A DNA stretch of 64,000 nucleotides from Roseiarcus sp963784805 (GTDB lineage Bacteria > Pseudomonadota > Alphaproteobacteria > Rhizobiales > Beijerinckiaceae), in assembly GCA_963784805.1 (NCBI GenBank), contig CAWASR010000030.1:16110-80109 (forward strand), in the 5' to 3' direction. The notes below the pieces were generated by a model. It was not told the origin of the DNA, did not search any database, and was given only the letters and a program-made list of their open reading frames with translations. Every line of letters begins with the position of its first letter. The first letter of the stretch is position 1. A program made the position numbers and the translations under genes. Positions 35,020 to 43,601 of this stretch are shown here, in pieces.

Positions 35020-35640
35020 TCAAAGCTTTGCGTCAAGAGCAATGCGCATGAGGTCCATCGAGCTGCGGGCGCCGAGCTTGTGTTTGAGCTGGGTGCAATT
35101 GTTGGCGATCGTCTTGTAGGAAATATCCAGTGCATCGGCGATCTCGGCCATGGTGCGGCCGGCCGCGATCAGGCGCATGATTTCAAGCTCGCGCGGGCTC
35201 AGCGCGGAAATCGCGGTGGGGTTTCCACCGGCGCGCAGGAAGGCGATCCGGCGCGCCATTTCCGCGTGCAGGTATTGCCCGCCGCCCGCCACCGACTTCA
35301 CCGCGCCGGAAAATAAGACAGGATCGTCGTTCTTGGCGATATAACCCTTGGCGCCCGCCTCAATCGCCCGCGCGGCGATCACGGGATCGTCGTTCATGCT
35401 GAACAGAATGAGGTGCGCCTCCGGCTCGCGCTGTAGAACGCGACGGATAAGCTCCAGTCCGGAAACGCCAGGCAGATTTAGGTCGATCACCGCAACGTCG
35501 GGCTTGAGAGCGAAATAGGCGGAATATCCCGCCCGGCCGTCAGAAGCCTCGAAAACCTCGACGCTCGGATCCTCAGCTTCCAGGAGCGCCCGGCAGCCGG
35601 AAGTCACGATCGGGTGATCGTCGACGATGAGAACCCGCAT
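35020..35640 (-). CDS. LuxR/NarL-family response regulator
   Basis: 206 aa from ATG 35640. The receiver domain shows MRVLIVDDHPIVTSG, the phosphoacceptor segment PDVAVIDLNLPGVSGLEL (Asp about residue 54), LFSMNDDP and AKGYIAKNDDP (conserved Lys). The C-terminal LuxR helix-turn-helix is LSPRELEIMRLIAAGRTMAEIADALDISYKTIANNCTQLKHKLGA. It diverges from the kinase gene at 35802. Pairs of this type control C1 oxidation in other methylotrophs, for example FlhSR of Paracoccus. The position next to fae makes that plausible here. Confidence 0.9.
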   Translation of the reverse strand: MRVLIVDDHPIVTSGCRALLEAEDPSVEVFEASDGRAGYSAYFALKPDVAVIDLNLPGVSGLELIRRVLQREPEAHLILFSMNDDPVIAARAIEAGAKGYIAKNDDPVLFSGAVKSVAGGGQYLHAEMARRIAFLRAGGNPTAISALSPRELEIMRLIAAGRTMAEIADALDISYKTIANNCTQLKHKLGARSSMDLMRIALDAKL

Positions 35641-35801
35641 CGACCCGCGACTCCAGCGATCGGGAGGGAGTGATCCTTTCCATCCCATGAAGCGTCCGTT
35701 GCCGCGCCTTGGGACGGGCGAGAGCTTGGGCCCGCGCGGCCCAAAGATTGACAGGCTCGCGGACAAAATCAACGGTGGCCGCAAAAAAGGATCAAATCCG
35801 G

Positions 35802-37190
35802 ATGTGGCGCTCGATCTCCCTCCGCAACCGTCTCAATCTCATTTTCGGGTCGCTCCTGGCGCTCTGGCTCTGCATGGACGTTGGCCGAACTCTCATCGAA
35901 GCGAGCGGGCGGGCGCGCGCCGAGACGCAGAATGCGATGCGACTGACCAAGGATATCGTCACCACCACGCTCGGCCGCCTTCAGGACGCGCCCGAGCCGG
36001 CGAGGGCCATCGAGGCGCTGCTCGCGAGTCTCCAGAACGTGCGCCACGTGCGGGTCGGCGTCGGAGAGCCGTCGTTCGCCTCCGCGATCGTGTTGGCTGC
36101 AAGAAATTCTTCGCAAACGCCGCGATGGTTCCGCGCGCTCGTAAACGCGCGGATAGAGGTCGCCGCCGTTCCCGTCGTCTTCAACGGCAGAAGGATGAAT
36201 TCGATCGTCATTGTCTCCGACCCATCCGCCGTGATCGACGAGGCCTGGACTAGCGCGCGCGATGAGGCGCTGGCGGGGGCGATGCTGGCTCTCGCGGCCA
36301 TGAGCGCGACAGGGCTGCTTGTCGGTCGCGCCCTCAAGCCCCTCGGCGTGGCGGGCGTCACGCTGGCGAGGCTCGAAAGCGGCGACTACGCGTCGCGGGC
36401 GGAAGGCGGCGGTCCGCCCGAGATCCGTGATCTCAACGCCAAGGTCAATAGCCTCGCCGGCGCGCTCGAAGGCCTCAGTCGCGCCAATGGCGAGTTGATC
36501 GAGCGCGTGTTCGCCGCTCATGACGAGGAGCGACGTCTCATTGCGAACGAACTGCACGACGAGTTCGGTCCTCATCTGTTCGCGCTGCGCGCCAGCGCCG
36601 CCGTGCTGGCGGCAAAGCTCGGCGAAGCTCCGGCCGCCCATGCCGCGGCGGTCGCCATCCAGACCCAAGTCGAGGCTCTGCAAGTCCAGAACCGCCGCAT
36701 ACTTGCGCACTTGCGCCCCGCAGCTTTGGAAGAACTCGGACTTGTGGCCGCGCTGCGCTCATTGGTCGCGCAGTGGAGGCGCGCAGAGCCGGAGGTTGAT
36801 TTGACGCTCGACGCTCATCCGCGGGCGGAGCGCTTGAGCGATCGCGCCAGCTTGATGATCTATCAATTCGTTCAGGAAGGGCTGACCAACGCTTTTCGCC
36901 ACGCCGGAGCGAGGCGCATCGCCGCGACCCTGACATTCGACGAATTGGGGCCGGAGGCGAGCTCGCGCGATCCCGAACTCGCCGGGCTCGTCGTTCGCGT
37001 CGCCGACGACGGCCACGGGCTGCAAGGCGAATTCGGCGGAGGCATGGGCCTCGCCGCCATGCGCGACCGCGTTCGGGCGTTCGGGGGACGCGTCGATCTC
37101 TTCGCTCCGGCCGAGGGAGGCGCGGTCATCGAGGCGAGATTTGGCGCAGCTTCGGCCCCGTGTGATCGGGAAGAACACGGACCGGATTAG
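35802..37190 (+). CDS. membrane sensor histidine kinase (HisKA_3/NarX type)
   Basis: About 462 aa from ATG 35802. It has an N-terminal membrane segment (LIFGSLLALWLCMDVGRTLIE), a periplasmic sensor of about 110 residues and a second membrane segment (ALAGAMLALAAMSATGLLVG). A HAMP-like linker follows. The H-box is ERRLIANELHDEFGPHLFALRA, with the phosphorylated His in ELHDE. The ATPase motifs are FVQEGLTNAFRHAGARRI and VADDGHGL...GGGMGLAAMRDRV. The divergent response regulator at 35020-35640 is its evident partner. The signal is unknown; formaldehyde or methanol is suggested only by neighbours. Confidence 0.88.
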   Translation: MWRSISLRNRLNLIFGSLLALWLCMDVGRTLIEASGRARAETQNAMRLTKDIVTTTLGRLQDAPEPARAIEALLASLQNVRHVRVGVGEPSFASAIVLAARNSSQTPRWFRALVNARIEVAAVPVVFNGRRMNSIVIVSDPSAVIDEAWTSARDEALAGAMLALAAMSATGLLVGRALKPLGVAGVTLARLESGDYASRAEGGGPPEIRDLNAKVNSLAGALEGLSRANGELIERVFAAHDEERRLIANELHDEFGPHLFALRASAAVLAAKLGEAPAAHAAAVAIQTQVEALQVQNRRILAHLRPAALEELGLVAALRSLVAQWRRAEPEVDLTLDAHPRAERLSDRASLMIYQFVQEGLTNAFRHAGARRIAATLTFDELGPEASSRDPELAGLVVRVADDGHGLQGEFGGGMGLAAMRDRVRAFGGRVDLFAPAEGGAVIEARFGAASAPCDREEHGPD

Positions 37191-37315
37191 CGAGCTGGCT
37201 CGGGCGGGTTGAAATTGGGGGCGGGCGCCGAGCAAGGCGACCCCGAGTCAAGGCGCTCGCCTCCCCTTCGCCCGTAACGGACTCGGCGAATTATCGAGGA
37301 CGGAACCGCCTCGCT

Positions 37316-37954
37316 CTAAACCCCATACGCCTTCAAGAACACCTCGACCCCGGCCTTGACCGAGCCTTCGATGGCCTCGCGGCTGATGGAATCGACCACG
37401 CCGAACAGGAGGCGCTTGTAGCCGAAGCTCAGGCAGAGATCGATGAATTGCCACGCGGCGCGCTCGGGATCCGGAACCTTCAGCGCGCCCGCTCTCTCGA
37501 TCGCCCGCAGCTCGTCGGCCAGGCGCGTCGCGCCATACAGAGGGCCCGCCTCGTAGAAAGCGCGACCGACATTGGGGAACTTCTCCGCCGCGGCGATGAC
37601 TACGCGAGCGAGAGCGAGGTGGCCCGGCTCGGTCATCCGAACAAGAAGCCTGACCCCAAAATCGGTCAGCATCGCCGGCACGTCGCCCTCGCGCCTGAAG
37701 ACGCACAGGCGTTCCGCGGCTTGCCCGAACTCGCCGCGAATGATCGCCTCGAACAGCTCATCTTTGGAGCTGAAATAGGCGTAGAGCGTGCCCTTGGAGA
37801 CGCCGGCCGCGCGCGCCACGTCGTTCATGCTAGCGCCGTCGAAGCCGGCGCTCAGGAATACCGAACGCGCGCCGTCCATGATCTGGCGCTTCTTGGCGCC
37901 GATTTCGTTCCGGCCGGCGGCTTCCTGTTCCGGGGCTTCCAATTCCATACTCAT
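37316..37954 (-). CDS. TetR-family repressor of the adjacent efflux pump
   Basis: About 212 aa from ATG 37954, preceded by GGAAGG at five bases. The N-terminal DNA-binding domain shows GARSVFLSAGFDGASMNDVARAAGVSKGTLYAYFSSKDELFEAII. The C-terminal ligand domain is of the AcrR-C type. It diverges from the EmrAB-type genes, and two inverted repeats in the gap are evident operators. Autorepression and repression of the pump are therefore likely. Confidence 0.9.
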   Translation of the reverse strand: MSMELEAPEQEAAGRNEIGAKKRQIMDGARSVFLSAGFDGASMNDVARAAGVSKGTLYAYFSSKDELFEAIIRGEFGQAAERLCVFRREGDVPAMLTDFGVRLLVRMTEPGHLALARVVIAAAEKFPNVGRAFYEAGPLYGATRLADELRAIERAGALKVPDPERAAWQFIDLCLSFGYKRLLFGVVDSISREAIEGSVKAGVEVFLKAYGV

Positions 37955-37980
37955 CAAGACCTTCCACCGACCGAATCACT

Positions 37981-37997
37981 GACCGAACGGTTCAGTT
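37981..37997. promoter_or_regulatory. TetR operator, regulator-proximal
   Basis: GACCGAACGGTTCAGTT is an imperfect inverted repeat sharing half-site GACCGAAC with the pump-proximal site. It lies 27 bases upstream of the tetR start. Confidence 0.7.
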
Positions 37998-38045
37998 CGA
38001 TTTTGCTTGCTTTAATCCCCGGGTTGGACTATGTCAAGAAAAATT

Positions 38046-38062
38046 GACCGAACCGTTCGGTC
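38046..38062. promoter_or_regulatory. TetR operator, pump-proximal
   Basis: GACCGAAC-C-GTTCGGTC is a perfect 8-bp inverted repeat around one base, 29 bases before the pump gene's ATG at 38091. Its presence rules out an upstream start for that gene that would cover the site. Confidence 0.8.
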
Positions 38063-38090
38063 GCAATTTGGTTTTAGGTTGGGTTTTTCG

Positions 38091-39380
38091 ATGGACGAGC
38101 ACGTCGAAGTCGCCGAGCCGGCCGCCGCGACAGCCTCGCGAGCGATGACCGCGGCAGCGGCCGCGCCGGGAGTGCCGGCGACGCCGAAGCCGGCGGTCGG
38201 CGGCCCGCCGGCCGCGCCCAAGCCCAAGCCCAGGCGCGCCGGCCTTCGCCGGATCGTCCTGCCGGTCGTCTTGCTGGCCTCGCTCGCCTATGGCGCCAAG
38301 ACGGCTTATGATTATTTTGTCACAGGCCGCTTTCTCATTTCGACCGACGACGCCTATATCGGCGCCTCGACATCGATCATCGCCGCCAAGGCGACCGGGC
38401 ATCTGACCGCGGTTCCGGTGGTCGACAATCAGGCCGTCCACAAGGGCGAGCTTCTGGCCTCGATCGACGACCGCGACTATCAGAACGCGGTCGACGACGC
38501 CAAGGCGCGCATCGCCACCCAGGACGCGACGATCGCCCGCATCGGCCGGCAAATCGACGCCCAGGGCGCGGCGATCGCCCAAGCGGAGGCGCAGGTTGCC
38601 GCCGCAAAGGCCCAACTGACGGGCGCCAAGGCCGACGTCGAGCGCGCCGCCCTTGAATATGACCGCTCCCTCAAGCTTGCGCAGACGAATTTCGGCTCGC
38701 AGCAGCGTCTCGAGCAGGCGACCGCCGACCGCGACCGCACCAGGGCGGCTGTCGCAGCGGCGAGTGCGACTGCCGCTTCCGCCGCCGCCGCGGTGGAGGG
38801 CGCCAAGGCCAATCTCGACGTTCTGAAGGCCCAGCGGGACGAGGCGACGCGCCAGCGCGGCGAACTCCAGACCGGGTTGGCCAAGGCCGAGCTGGATATG
38901 TCGTTCACCCGCGTCCTCGCACCCTTCGACGGCGTCGTCGGAAACAAGGCGGCCGAAGTCGGCGAACTCGTGCAGCCGGGAACCCGGTTGATGGCCTTGG
39001 TTCCGCTCAACGCTTCTTATGTCGACGCCAATTTCAAGGAAACCCAGCTCGCGGACATCCGGCCGGGTCAGAAGGTCGATGTCGCGATCGACGCGCTTGA
39101 CGGGAAAGTCGTCCAGGGCGTGGTGTCGTCGATTTCGCCCGCGTCCGGCTCGCAGTTCTCGCTGCTGCCGCCCGACAACGCGACTGGCAATTTCACCAAG
39201 GTCGTCCAGCGCGTCGCCGTGCGCATCACCTTTCCCGAGGAGGTGCTGAAGACGGTTCCGCTGCGGCCCGGCCTTTCGGTCGTCGCCATCGTCCACACCC
39301 GCGATCCCGCCTTGCCCAAGCCGAGCCTGCTCAGCGCGCTCGGGCTCGAAGCGTTCGCCACCAAGAGCGCCAGGCCTTGA
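38091..39380 (+). CDS. HlyD/EmrA-type membrane fusion protein
   Basis: About 429 aa. A short cytoplasmic, Ala/Pro-rich N-terminus leads to one membrane anchor (IVLPVVLLASLAYGAKTAYDYF). Then come the barrel-sandwich half ISTDDAYIGASTSIIAAKATGHL, a long alpha-helical hairpin rich in Ala, Gln and Lys, and the second lipoyl half LDMSFTRVLAPFDGVVGNKAAEVGELVQPGTRLMALVPL. It bridges an inner-membrane MFS pump to an outer-membrane channel. It overlaps the pump gene by four bases, and transcription should be set by the TetR site at 38046. Confidence 0.9.
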   Translation: MDEHVEVAEPAAATASRAMTAAAAAPGVPATPKPAVGGPPAAPKPKPRRAGLRRIVLPVVLLASLAYGAKTAYDYFVTGRFLISTDDAYIGASTSIIAAKATGHLTAVPVVDNQAVHKGELLASIDDRDYQNAVDDAKARIATQDATIARIGRQIDAQGAAIAQAEAQVAAAKAQLTGAKADVERAALEYDRSLKLAQTNFGSQQRLEQATADRDRTRAAVAAASATAASAAAAVEGAKANLDVLKAQRDEATRQRGELQTGLAKAELDMSFTRVLAPFDGVVGNKAAEVGELVQPGTRLMALVPLNASYVDANFKETQLADIRPGQKVDVAIDALDGKVVQGVVSSISPASGSQFSLLPPDNATGNFTKVVQRVAVRITFPEEVLKTVPLRPGLSVVAIVHTRDPALPKPSLLSALGLEAFATKSARP

Positions 39381-40978
39381 GCGACGTCGCCATCCGCGCG
39401 CCCGCCATCCCGGCGCGCCCGGCCGCATGGACGCCGGCGGCGGTCGAGCATTTCTCGAAGCGAAGGCTGGCGGCGTTCATCTTCATGGTGTTCGGGATGT
39501 TCATGGCGATCCTGGACATCCAGGTCGTCTCTGCGTCGCTGTCGCAGATCCAGGCGGGGCTTTCCGCCTCGTTGGACGAGGTCACCTGGGTCCAGACCAG
39601 CTACCTCGTCGCCGAAGTGATCATGATCCCGTTGTCGGGATTTCTGTCGCGCGCCTTCTCGACCAGGCTCATTTTCACCATCTCGGCGGGTGGTTTCACG
39701 CTGATGAGCTTCATGTGCGCCCAGGCGACCAGCATCAACGAGATGATCGTCTGGCGGGCGCTGCAGGGCTTCATCGGCGGCGGGATGATCCCGACCGTCT
39801 TCGCTTCGGCGTTCACCATCTTTCCACGCTCGAAGCAGCCGTTCATCGCCCCGATCATCGGGCTGGTGGCGACGCTCGCCCCGACGATCGGGCCGACTGT
39901 CGGCGGCTACCTCACCGACTGGTACTCCTGGCACTGGCTGTTCCTTATCAATCTGGGGCCGGGCGTCATCGTGACCATTGCCTGCTGGCTGCTGATCGAT
40001 TTCGATGAACCGGACTATTCCCTGCTCGCCAACTTCGACTGGACCGGCCTCATCGCCATGGCGGGCTTTCTTGGGGCGCTCGAATATGCGCTGGAGGAAG
40101 GGCCGTCGAAGGACTGGTTTCAGAGCCAGCCGGTGTCGATCGCCATCGTTGTCTCGGCCGTCAGCGGCGTCGTCTTCTTCTGGCGCGTGCTGAGCGCCTA
40201 CCAGCCGATCGTCGATCTTTCCGCCTTTCGCGACCGCAATTTCTGGACCGGCACGATGTTCGCCTTCGTGCTCGGCATCGGGCTCTATGGCCTCACCTAT
40301 ATCTACCCGGTCTATCTGGCGGTGGTGCGCGGCTATTCGTCGCTGCTGATCGGCAAGACCATGTTCGTGACTGGCGCCTGCATGTTTCTGACCGCGCCGC
40401 TCGCCGGGCGGCTGATGAACCGGGTCGACCCGCGCCTTATGATCGCGGTCGGCTTCATCTTCTTTGCGATCGGCACCTGGCAGGCGTCCTACGTCACCGT
40501 CGACTGGGATTTCTGGGAGCTGTTGTGGCCCCAGATCTTTCGCGGCGTCGGCCTGATGCTCAGCATGGTTCCGATCAACAATCTGGCGCTCGGCACGATG
40601 CCGCCGAGCAAGATCAAGAACGCTTCCGGCCTGTTCAATCTGATGCGTAATCTCGGCGGGGCGGTGGGCCTGGCGCTCATCAACACCATGTTGGACAAGC
40701 GCATGGACCTGCATCTCGAGCGGCTGCGCGAGTCCGTCACCTGGAGCCGGGCCGTAGCGAACGAGACGCTCGCCAATATGACCGCGGCGCTGGCCGCGCG
40801 CGGCTCCGACGCCGAGCTCGCCGCAATCAAGAAGCTCGCGCTGATCGTGCGCCGGCAGGCGGAGGTGATGGCGCTCGCCGATGTCTTCTTGGCGCTTACC
40901 TTCCTCTTCCTCGGCTGCGTCGCCTTCGCCGCCCTGATGCGACGGCCGGTCGCCATGGCGGGCGGGGGCGGGCACTGA
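39377..40978 (+). CDS. EmrB-type MFS drug efflux transporter (DHA2)
   Basis: 533 aa, about 14 predicted membrane helices as usual for DHA2 transporters. The TTG start at 39377 overlaps the fusion-protein stop (TTGA). Family segments: FMVFGMFMAILDIQVVSASLSQIQAGL (helix 1 motif), WVQTSYLVAEVIMIPLSGFLSR, RALQGFIGGGMIPTVFASAFTIF and PTIGPTVGGYLTDWYSWHWLFLIN (motif C, antiporter). It exports hydrophobic or organic compounds by proton antiport together with the EmrA-type protein. The substrate cannot be told from sequence. Confidence 0.92.
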   Translation: MSDVAIRAPAIPARPAAWTPAAVEHFSKRRLAAFIFMVFGMFMAILDIQVVSASLSQIQAGLSASLDEVTWVQTSYLVAEVIMIPLSGFLSRAFSTRLIFTISAGGFTLMSFMCAQATSINEMIVWRALQGFIGGGMIPTVFASAFTIFPRSKQPFIAPIIGLVATLAPTIGPTVGGYLTDWYSWHWLFLINLGPGVIVTIACWLLIDFDEPDYSLLANFDWTGLIAMAGFLGALEYALEEGPSKDWFQSQPVSIAIVVSAVSGVVFFWRVLSAYQPIVDLSAFRDRNFWTGTMFAFVLGIGLYGLTYIYPVYLAVVRGYSSLLIGKTMFVTGACMFLTAPLAGRLMNRVDPRLMIAVGFIFFAIGTWQASYVTVDWDFWELLWPQIFRGVGLMLSMVPINNLALGTMPPSKIKNASGLFNLMRNLGGAVGLALINTMLDKRMDLHLERLRESVTWSRAVANETLANMTAALAARGSDAELAAIKKLALIVRRQAEVMALADVFLALTFLFLGCVAFAALMRRPVAMAGGGGH

Positions 40979-41095
40979 GGCGATTTCGTCGTCCGCGGCC
41001 TTGCGGCGCCATAGCCTCTCGCCATATTATGTCGTGAGGCGTCGCCTCGGCTTCGCGGCCGGGGCGCGCCGCACACCTATGAAGAGGTTTTTCTC

Positions 41096-41863
41096 ATGTC
41101 CGACTATGACCGCTACGCCAACGCGCGTCCCGGCGCTGGTATTGCACGGTCCGGCGTCGCGATCGATCAGGGCCTTCGCGCCTATATGATCGGCGTTTAC
41201 AACTACATGACCCTGGGCCTTGGCGTGACCGGCCTGGTCGCCTACGGCGCCTTCGCCCTCGGCACGGTCCAGACCCCGAGCGGACGACTTGCGCTGACCG
41301 ACTTCGGTCATGCGATCTATGTCTCGCCGCTGCGCTGGCTGATCGTGCTGTCGCCGCTGGCGCTGGTCTTCTACATCTCGGCCCGCATCAATTCGATGTC
41401 GGTCGCGAGCGCGCGCAACGCCTTCATCGCCTTTGCGGCGCTGATCGGGCTGTCGATGTCGGCGCTGCTGGTGGTCTACACCGGCGCCTCGATCGGACGC
41501 GCGTTCTTCGCCACCGCGGCGGCCTTCGCCAGCCTCAGCCTCTATGGCTATACGACCCAGCGCAGCCTTTCGGCGATGGGATCGTTTATGATGATGGGCG
41601 TCATCGGCCTCATCATCGCCAGCTTGCTCAACCTGTTCCTGCAAAGCTCTGGGCTGCAGTTCGGTCTATCGATCCTCTGCGTCGTGATCTTCGCCGGCCT
41701 CACCGCCTGGGACACCCAGTCGATCAAGGAAGGCTATTCAAGCAGCGATGGCTACGAGATGGTGCAGAAGCAGTCAATTCACGGCGCCTTGCGGCTCTAT
41801 CTCGACTTCATCAACATGTTCCAGGCGATCCTGTACCTGACGGGCTCCAGCCGTAGCAACTGA
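41096..41863 (+). CDS. Bax inhibitor-1/YccA family membrane protein
   Basis: 255 aa with about seven membrane helices. It opens with MSDYDRYANARPGAGIARSGVAIDQGLRAYMIGVYNYMTLGL and ends with FAGLTAWDTQSIKEGY and GALRLYLDFINMFQAILYLTGSS. This is the alphaproteobacterial BI-1-like form. Family members act as membrane stress proteins or pH-sensitive calcium leak channels; the role in this bacterium is not known. It is a single-gene unit closed by a strong terminator. Confidence 0.92.
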   Translation: MSDYDRYANARPGAGIARSGVAIDQGLRAYMIGVYNYMTLGLGVTGLVAYGAFALGTVQTPSGRLALTDFGHAIYVSPLRWLIVLSPLALVFYISARINSMSVASARNAFIAFAALIGLSMSALLVVYTGASIGRAFFATAAAFASLSLYGYTTQRSLSAMGSFMMMGVIGLIIASLLNLFLQSSGLQFGLSILCVVIFAGLTAWDTQSIKEGYSSSDGYEMVQKQSIHGALRLYLDFINMFQAILYLTGSSRSN

Positions 41864-41895
41864 CGCTTCGACGGCGACCTCGAAACAAAAAAAGG

Positions 41896-41928
41896 CCCCG
41901 GTTCGCACAGACGCGAGCCGGGGTTTTT
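41896..41928 (+). terminator. intrinsic terminator after the BI-1 gene
   Basis: CCCCGGTTCGC (41896-41906) pairs with GCGAGCCGGGG (41913-41923), 11 bp with one G-T pair, followed by TTTTT. An A-tract upstream makes it able to work in both directions. Confidence 0.88.
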
Positions 41929-42112
41929 CTTTATCTTCAAGTTTGCCCTTGGCGCGCCGGAGCGGAGATGGATGCGGTTCGGATCTCGGCGCCGGCGATC
42001 ATCGCGCCGGGAGGACGCGACCCGCATGCCGCCAATCGTCGAAGTCCATGCGGGGAAGACGCGAAAATCAGCGAAGCTCGATTTTGAGTGCGGAGAATAG
42101 GCCGCCGCCCAG

Positions 42113-42925
42113 TCAGCCGCCGAGACCCAGGACGTCGGCCATCGAATAGAGCCCAGGCTTGCGGTCCTGCGCCCAGCGCGCGGCCTTGAGCGCGCCGCGA
42201 GCGAAAAGGCCGCGATCCTCGGCCAGATGAGACAGGACGATCCGTTCGCCTTCGCCGGCGAAGACGACGCTGTGATCGCCGACGACCGTGCCGCCGCGCA
42301 GCGAGGCGAAACCGACGTCGCCTCTGCGCCTTGGTCCGGTGACGCCCTCGCGGGCGCCGGCGGTATGGTCCTTTAGCGAAACCCCGCGTCCGGAGGCCGC
42401 CGCTTCGCCGAGCAGCAAGGCGGTGCCCGAGGGCGCGTCGACCTTCATGCGATGGTGCGTCTCGACGATTTCGATGTCGAAATCCTCCCCGAGCGCCGCT
42501 GCGGCGCGGCGCGTAAGCGCGGCGAGAAGATTGACGCCGAGGCTCATGTTGCCCGAGCGCACGATCGGCGCGTGACGCGCGGCGGCGTCGATCCTTTCGA
42601 GATCCGCCTCGCCGAGGCCTGTCGTGCCGATCACATCGGCGATGCGCGCCTGGGCGGCCAGCGCCGCCATCTCCACGCTCGCCGCCGGCGAGGAAAAGTC
42701 GATGATCGCGTCGGCCGCGAGCAACAGCGACAGCGGATCGGCGACGATAGCGAGGCCGCTCGCGCCGCAACCGGCGAGCGCGCCCGGATCATGGCCGATC
42801 CAAGGCGAATCCTCGCGCTCCAGCGCGCCGACCAGCTTCGCGCCCTCCGCCTCGTCGATCGCCCGCACGACCATACGGCCCATGCGGCCGGCGGCGCCGC
42901 TGACGATCAGTCTGATCTCAGCCAT
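42113..42925 (-). CDS. dapB: 4-hydroxy-tetrahydrodipicolinate reductase
   Basis: 270 aa from ATG 42925. NAD(P)H-dependent step of lysine and diaminopimelate synthesis. N-terminal nucleotide motif IVSGAAGRMGRMVVRAI, then AIIDFSSPAASVEMA, VIGTTGLG and the diagnostic substrate motif EIVETHHRMKVDAPSGTAL. Complete and of normal length. Confidence 0.95.
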   Translation of the reverse strand: MAEIRLIVSGAAGRMGRMVVRAIDEAEGAKLVGALEREDSPWIGHDPGALAGCGASGLAIVADPLSLLLAADAIIDFSSPAASVEMAALAAQARIADVIGTTGLGEADLERIDAAARHAPIVRSGNMSLGVNLLAALTRRAAAALGEDFDIEIVETHHRMKVDAPSGTALLLGEAAASGRGVSLKDHTAGAREGVTGPRRRGDVGFASLRGGTVVGDHSVVFAGEGERIVLSHLAEDRGLFARGALKAARWAQDRKPGLYSMADVLGLGG

Positions 42926-42947
42926 TGTGTTCCCCTGATTGGCGCGC

Positions 42948-43253
42948 TCAGCCCGATTGCGGGCCGTCATGGCCTTCGACGATCAAGAGATCGGCGACGC
43001 TCGCGGCGTCGCGCAGTTTCGCGGCTAGGCGATATTCCTCGGAATCATGGCAGGCGAGCGCGGTCGCGTAGTCGGGAAACTCGATCACGACGGCGCGCGC
43101 GCGCGCCGCGCCTGCCTTGACGACTTGGGTTCCGCCGCGCACCAGGAAGCGCGCTCCGAATTTCGCGAACGCGGCGGCGTTGGCCCTAACGTAAAGCTTG
43201 TAGCCCTCGGGATCGCGCACGTCGACATGGACGATCCAGTACCCCTTGGTCAT
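42948..43253 (-). CDS. DUF1330 protein, copy 1
   Basis: 101 aa. MTKGYWIVHVDVRDPEGYKLYVRANAAAFAKFGARFLVRGGTQ is typical of DUF1330, small ferredoxin-like-fold (dimeric alpha/beta-barrel) proteins of unknown function. It lies next to a second paralogue, three bases apart, on the same strand. The pair probably arose by tandem duplication. It ends just upstream of dapB. Confidence 0.88.
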   Translation of the reverse strand: MTKGYWIVHVDVRDPEGYKLYVRANAAAFAKFGARFLVRGGTQVVKAGAARARAVVIEFPDYATALACHDSEEYRLAAKLRDAASVADLLIVEGHDGPQSG

Positions 43254-43256
43254 GGC

Positions 43257-43544
43257 TCAGGCTCCCTCGACCAAAACCATTTCGATTTCCGCGGCTCCTT
43301 CGCGCAGCGCACGCGCCGCCTGATACTGATCGGAATAGAAATACGCCCGCGCCGCCTCGTAGCTGTCGAACTCGAGCACCACGTTGCGCGCCCGCACATT
43401 GCCCTCTAGCGCCTCGCTGCGTCCACCGCGCGCAAGCGCCCTGCCTCCGTGGTCAGCGATCGCCTTGGTCGCCGCCGCGGCGTAGCGCGCATAGGCCTCG
43501 GGATTGGTGACGTCGACTCGCGAAATGACATATCCCTTGGGCAT
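43257..43544 (-). CDS. DUF1330 protein, copy 2
   Basis: 95 aa. MPKGYVISRVDVTNPEAYARYAAAATKAIADHGGRALARGGRSEAL, with the family's VLEFDSYEAARAYFYSDQYQAARALR segment. It is paralogous to the downstream gene but clearly diverged. The two should be co-transcribed. Function unknown. Confidence 0.88.
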   Translation of the reverse strand: MPKGYVISRVDVTNPEAYARYAAAATKAIADHGGRALARGGRSEALEGNVRARNVVLEFDSYEAARAYFYSDQYQAARALREGAAEIEMVLVEGA

Positions 43545-43601
43545 GACGGCTCCTTCATCAGGCGGGCGAGCAAACCTAGCGTGACTGCGCCGCCGATCAA
43601 G

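Noticed and set aside
39068..40975. 635-codon minus-strand frame antisense to the pump genes
   Set aside because: Arg/Asp/Gln-rich translation typical of antisense in GC-rich genes. The plus-strand DHA2 transporter is unambiguous.
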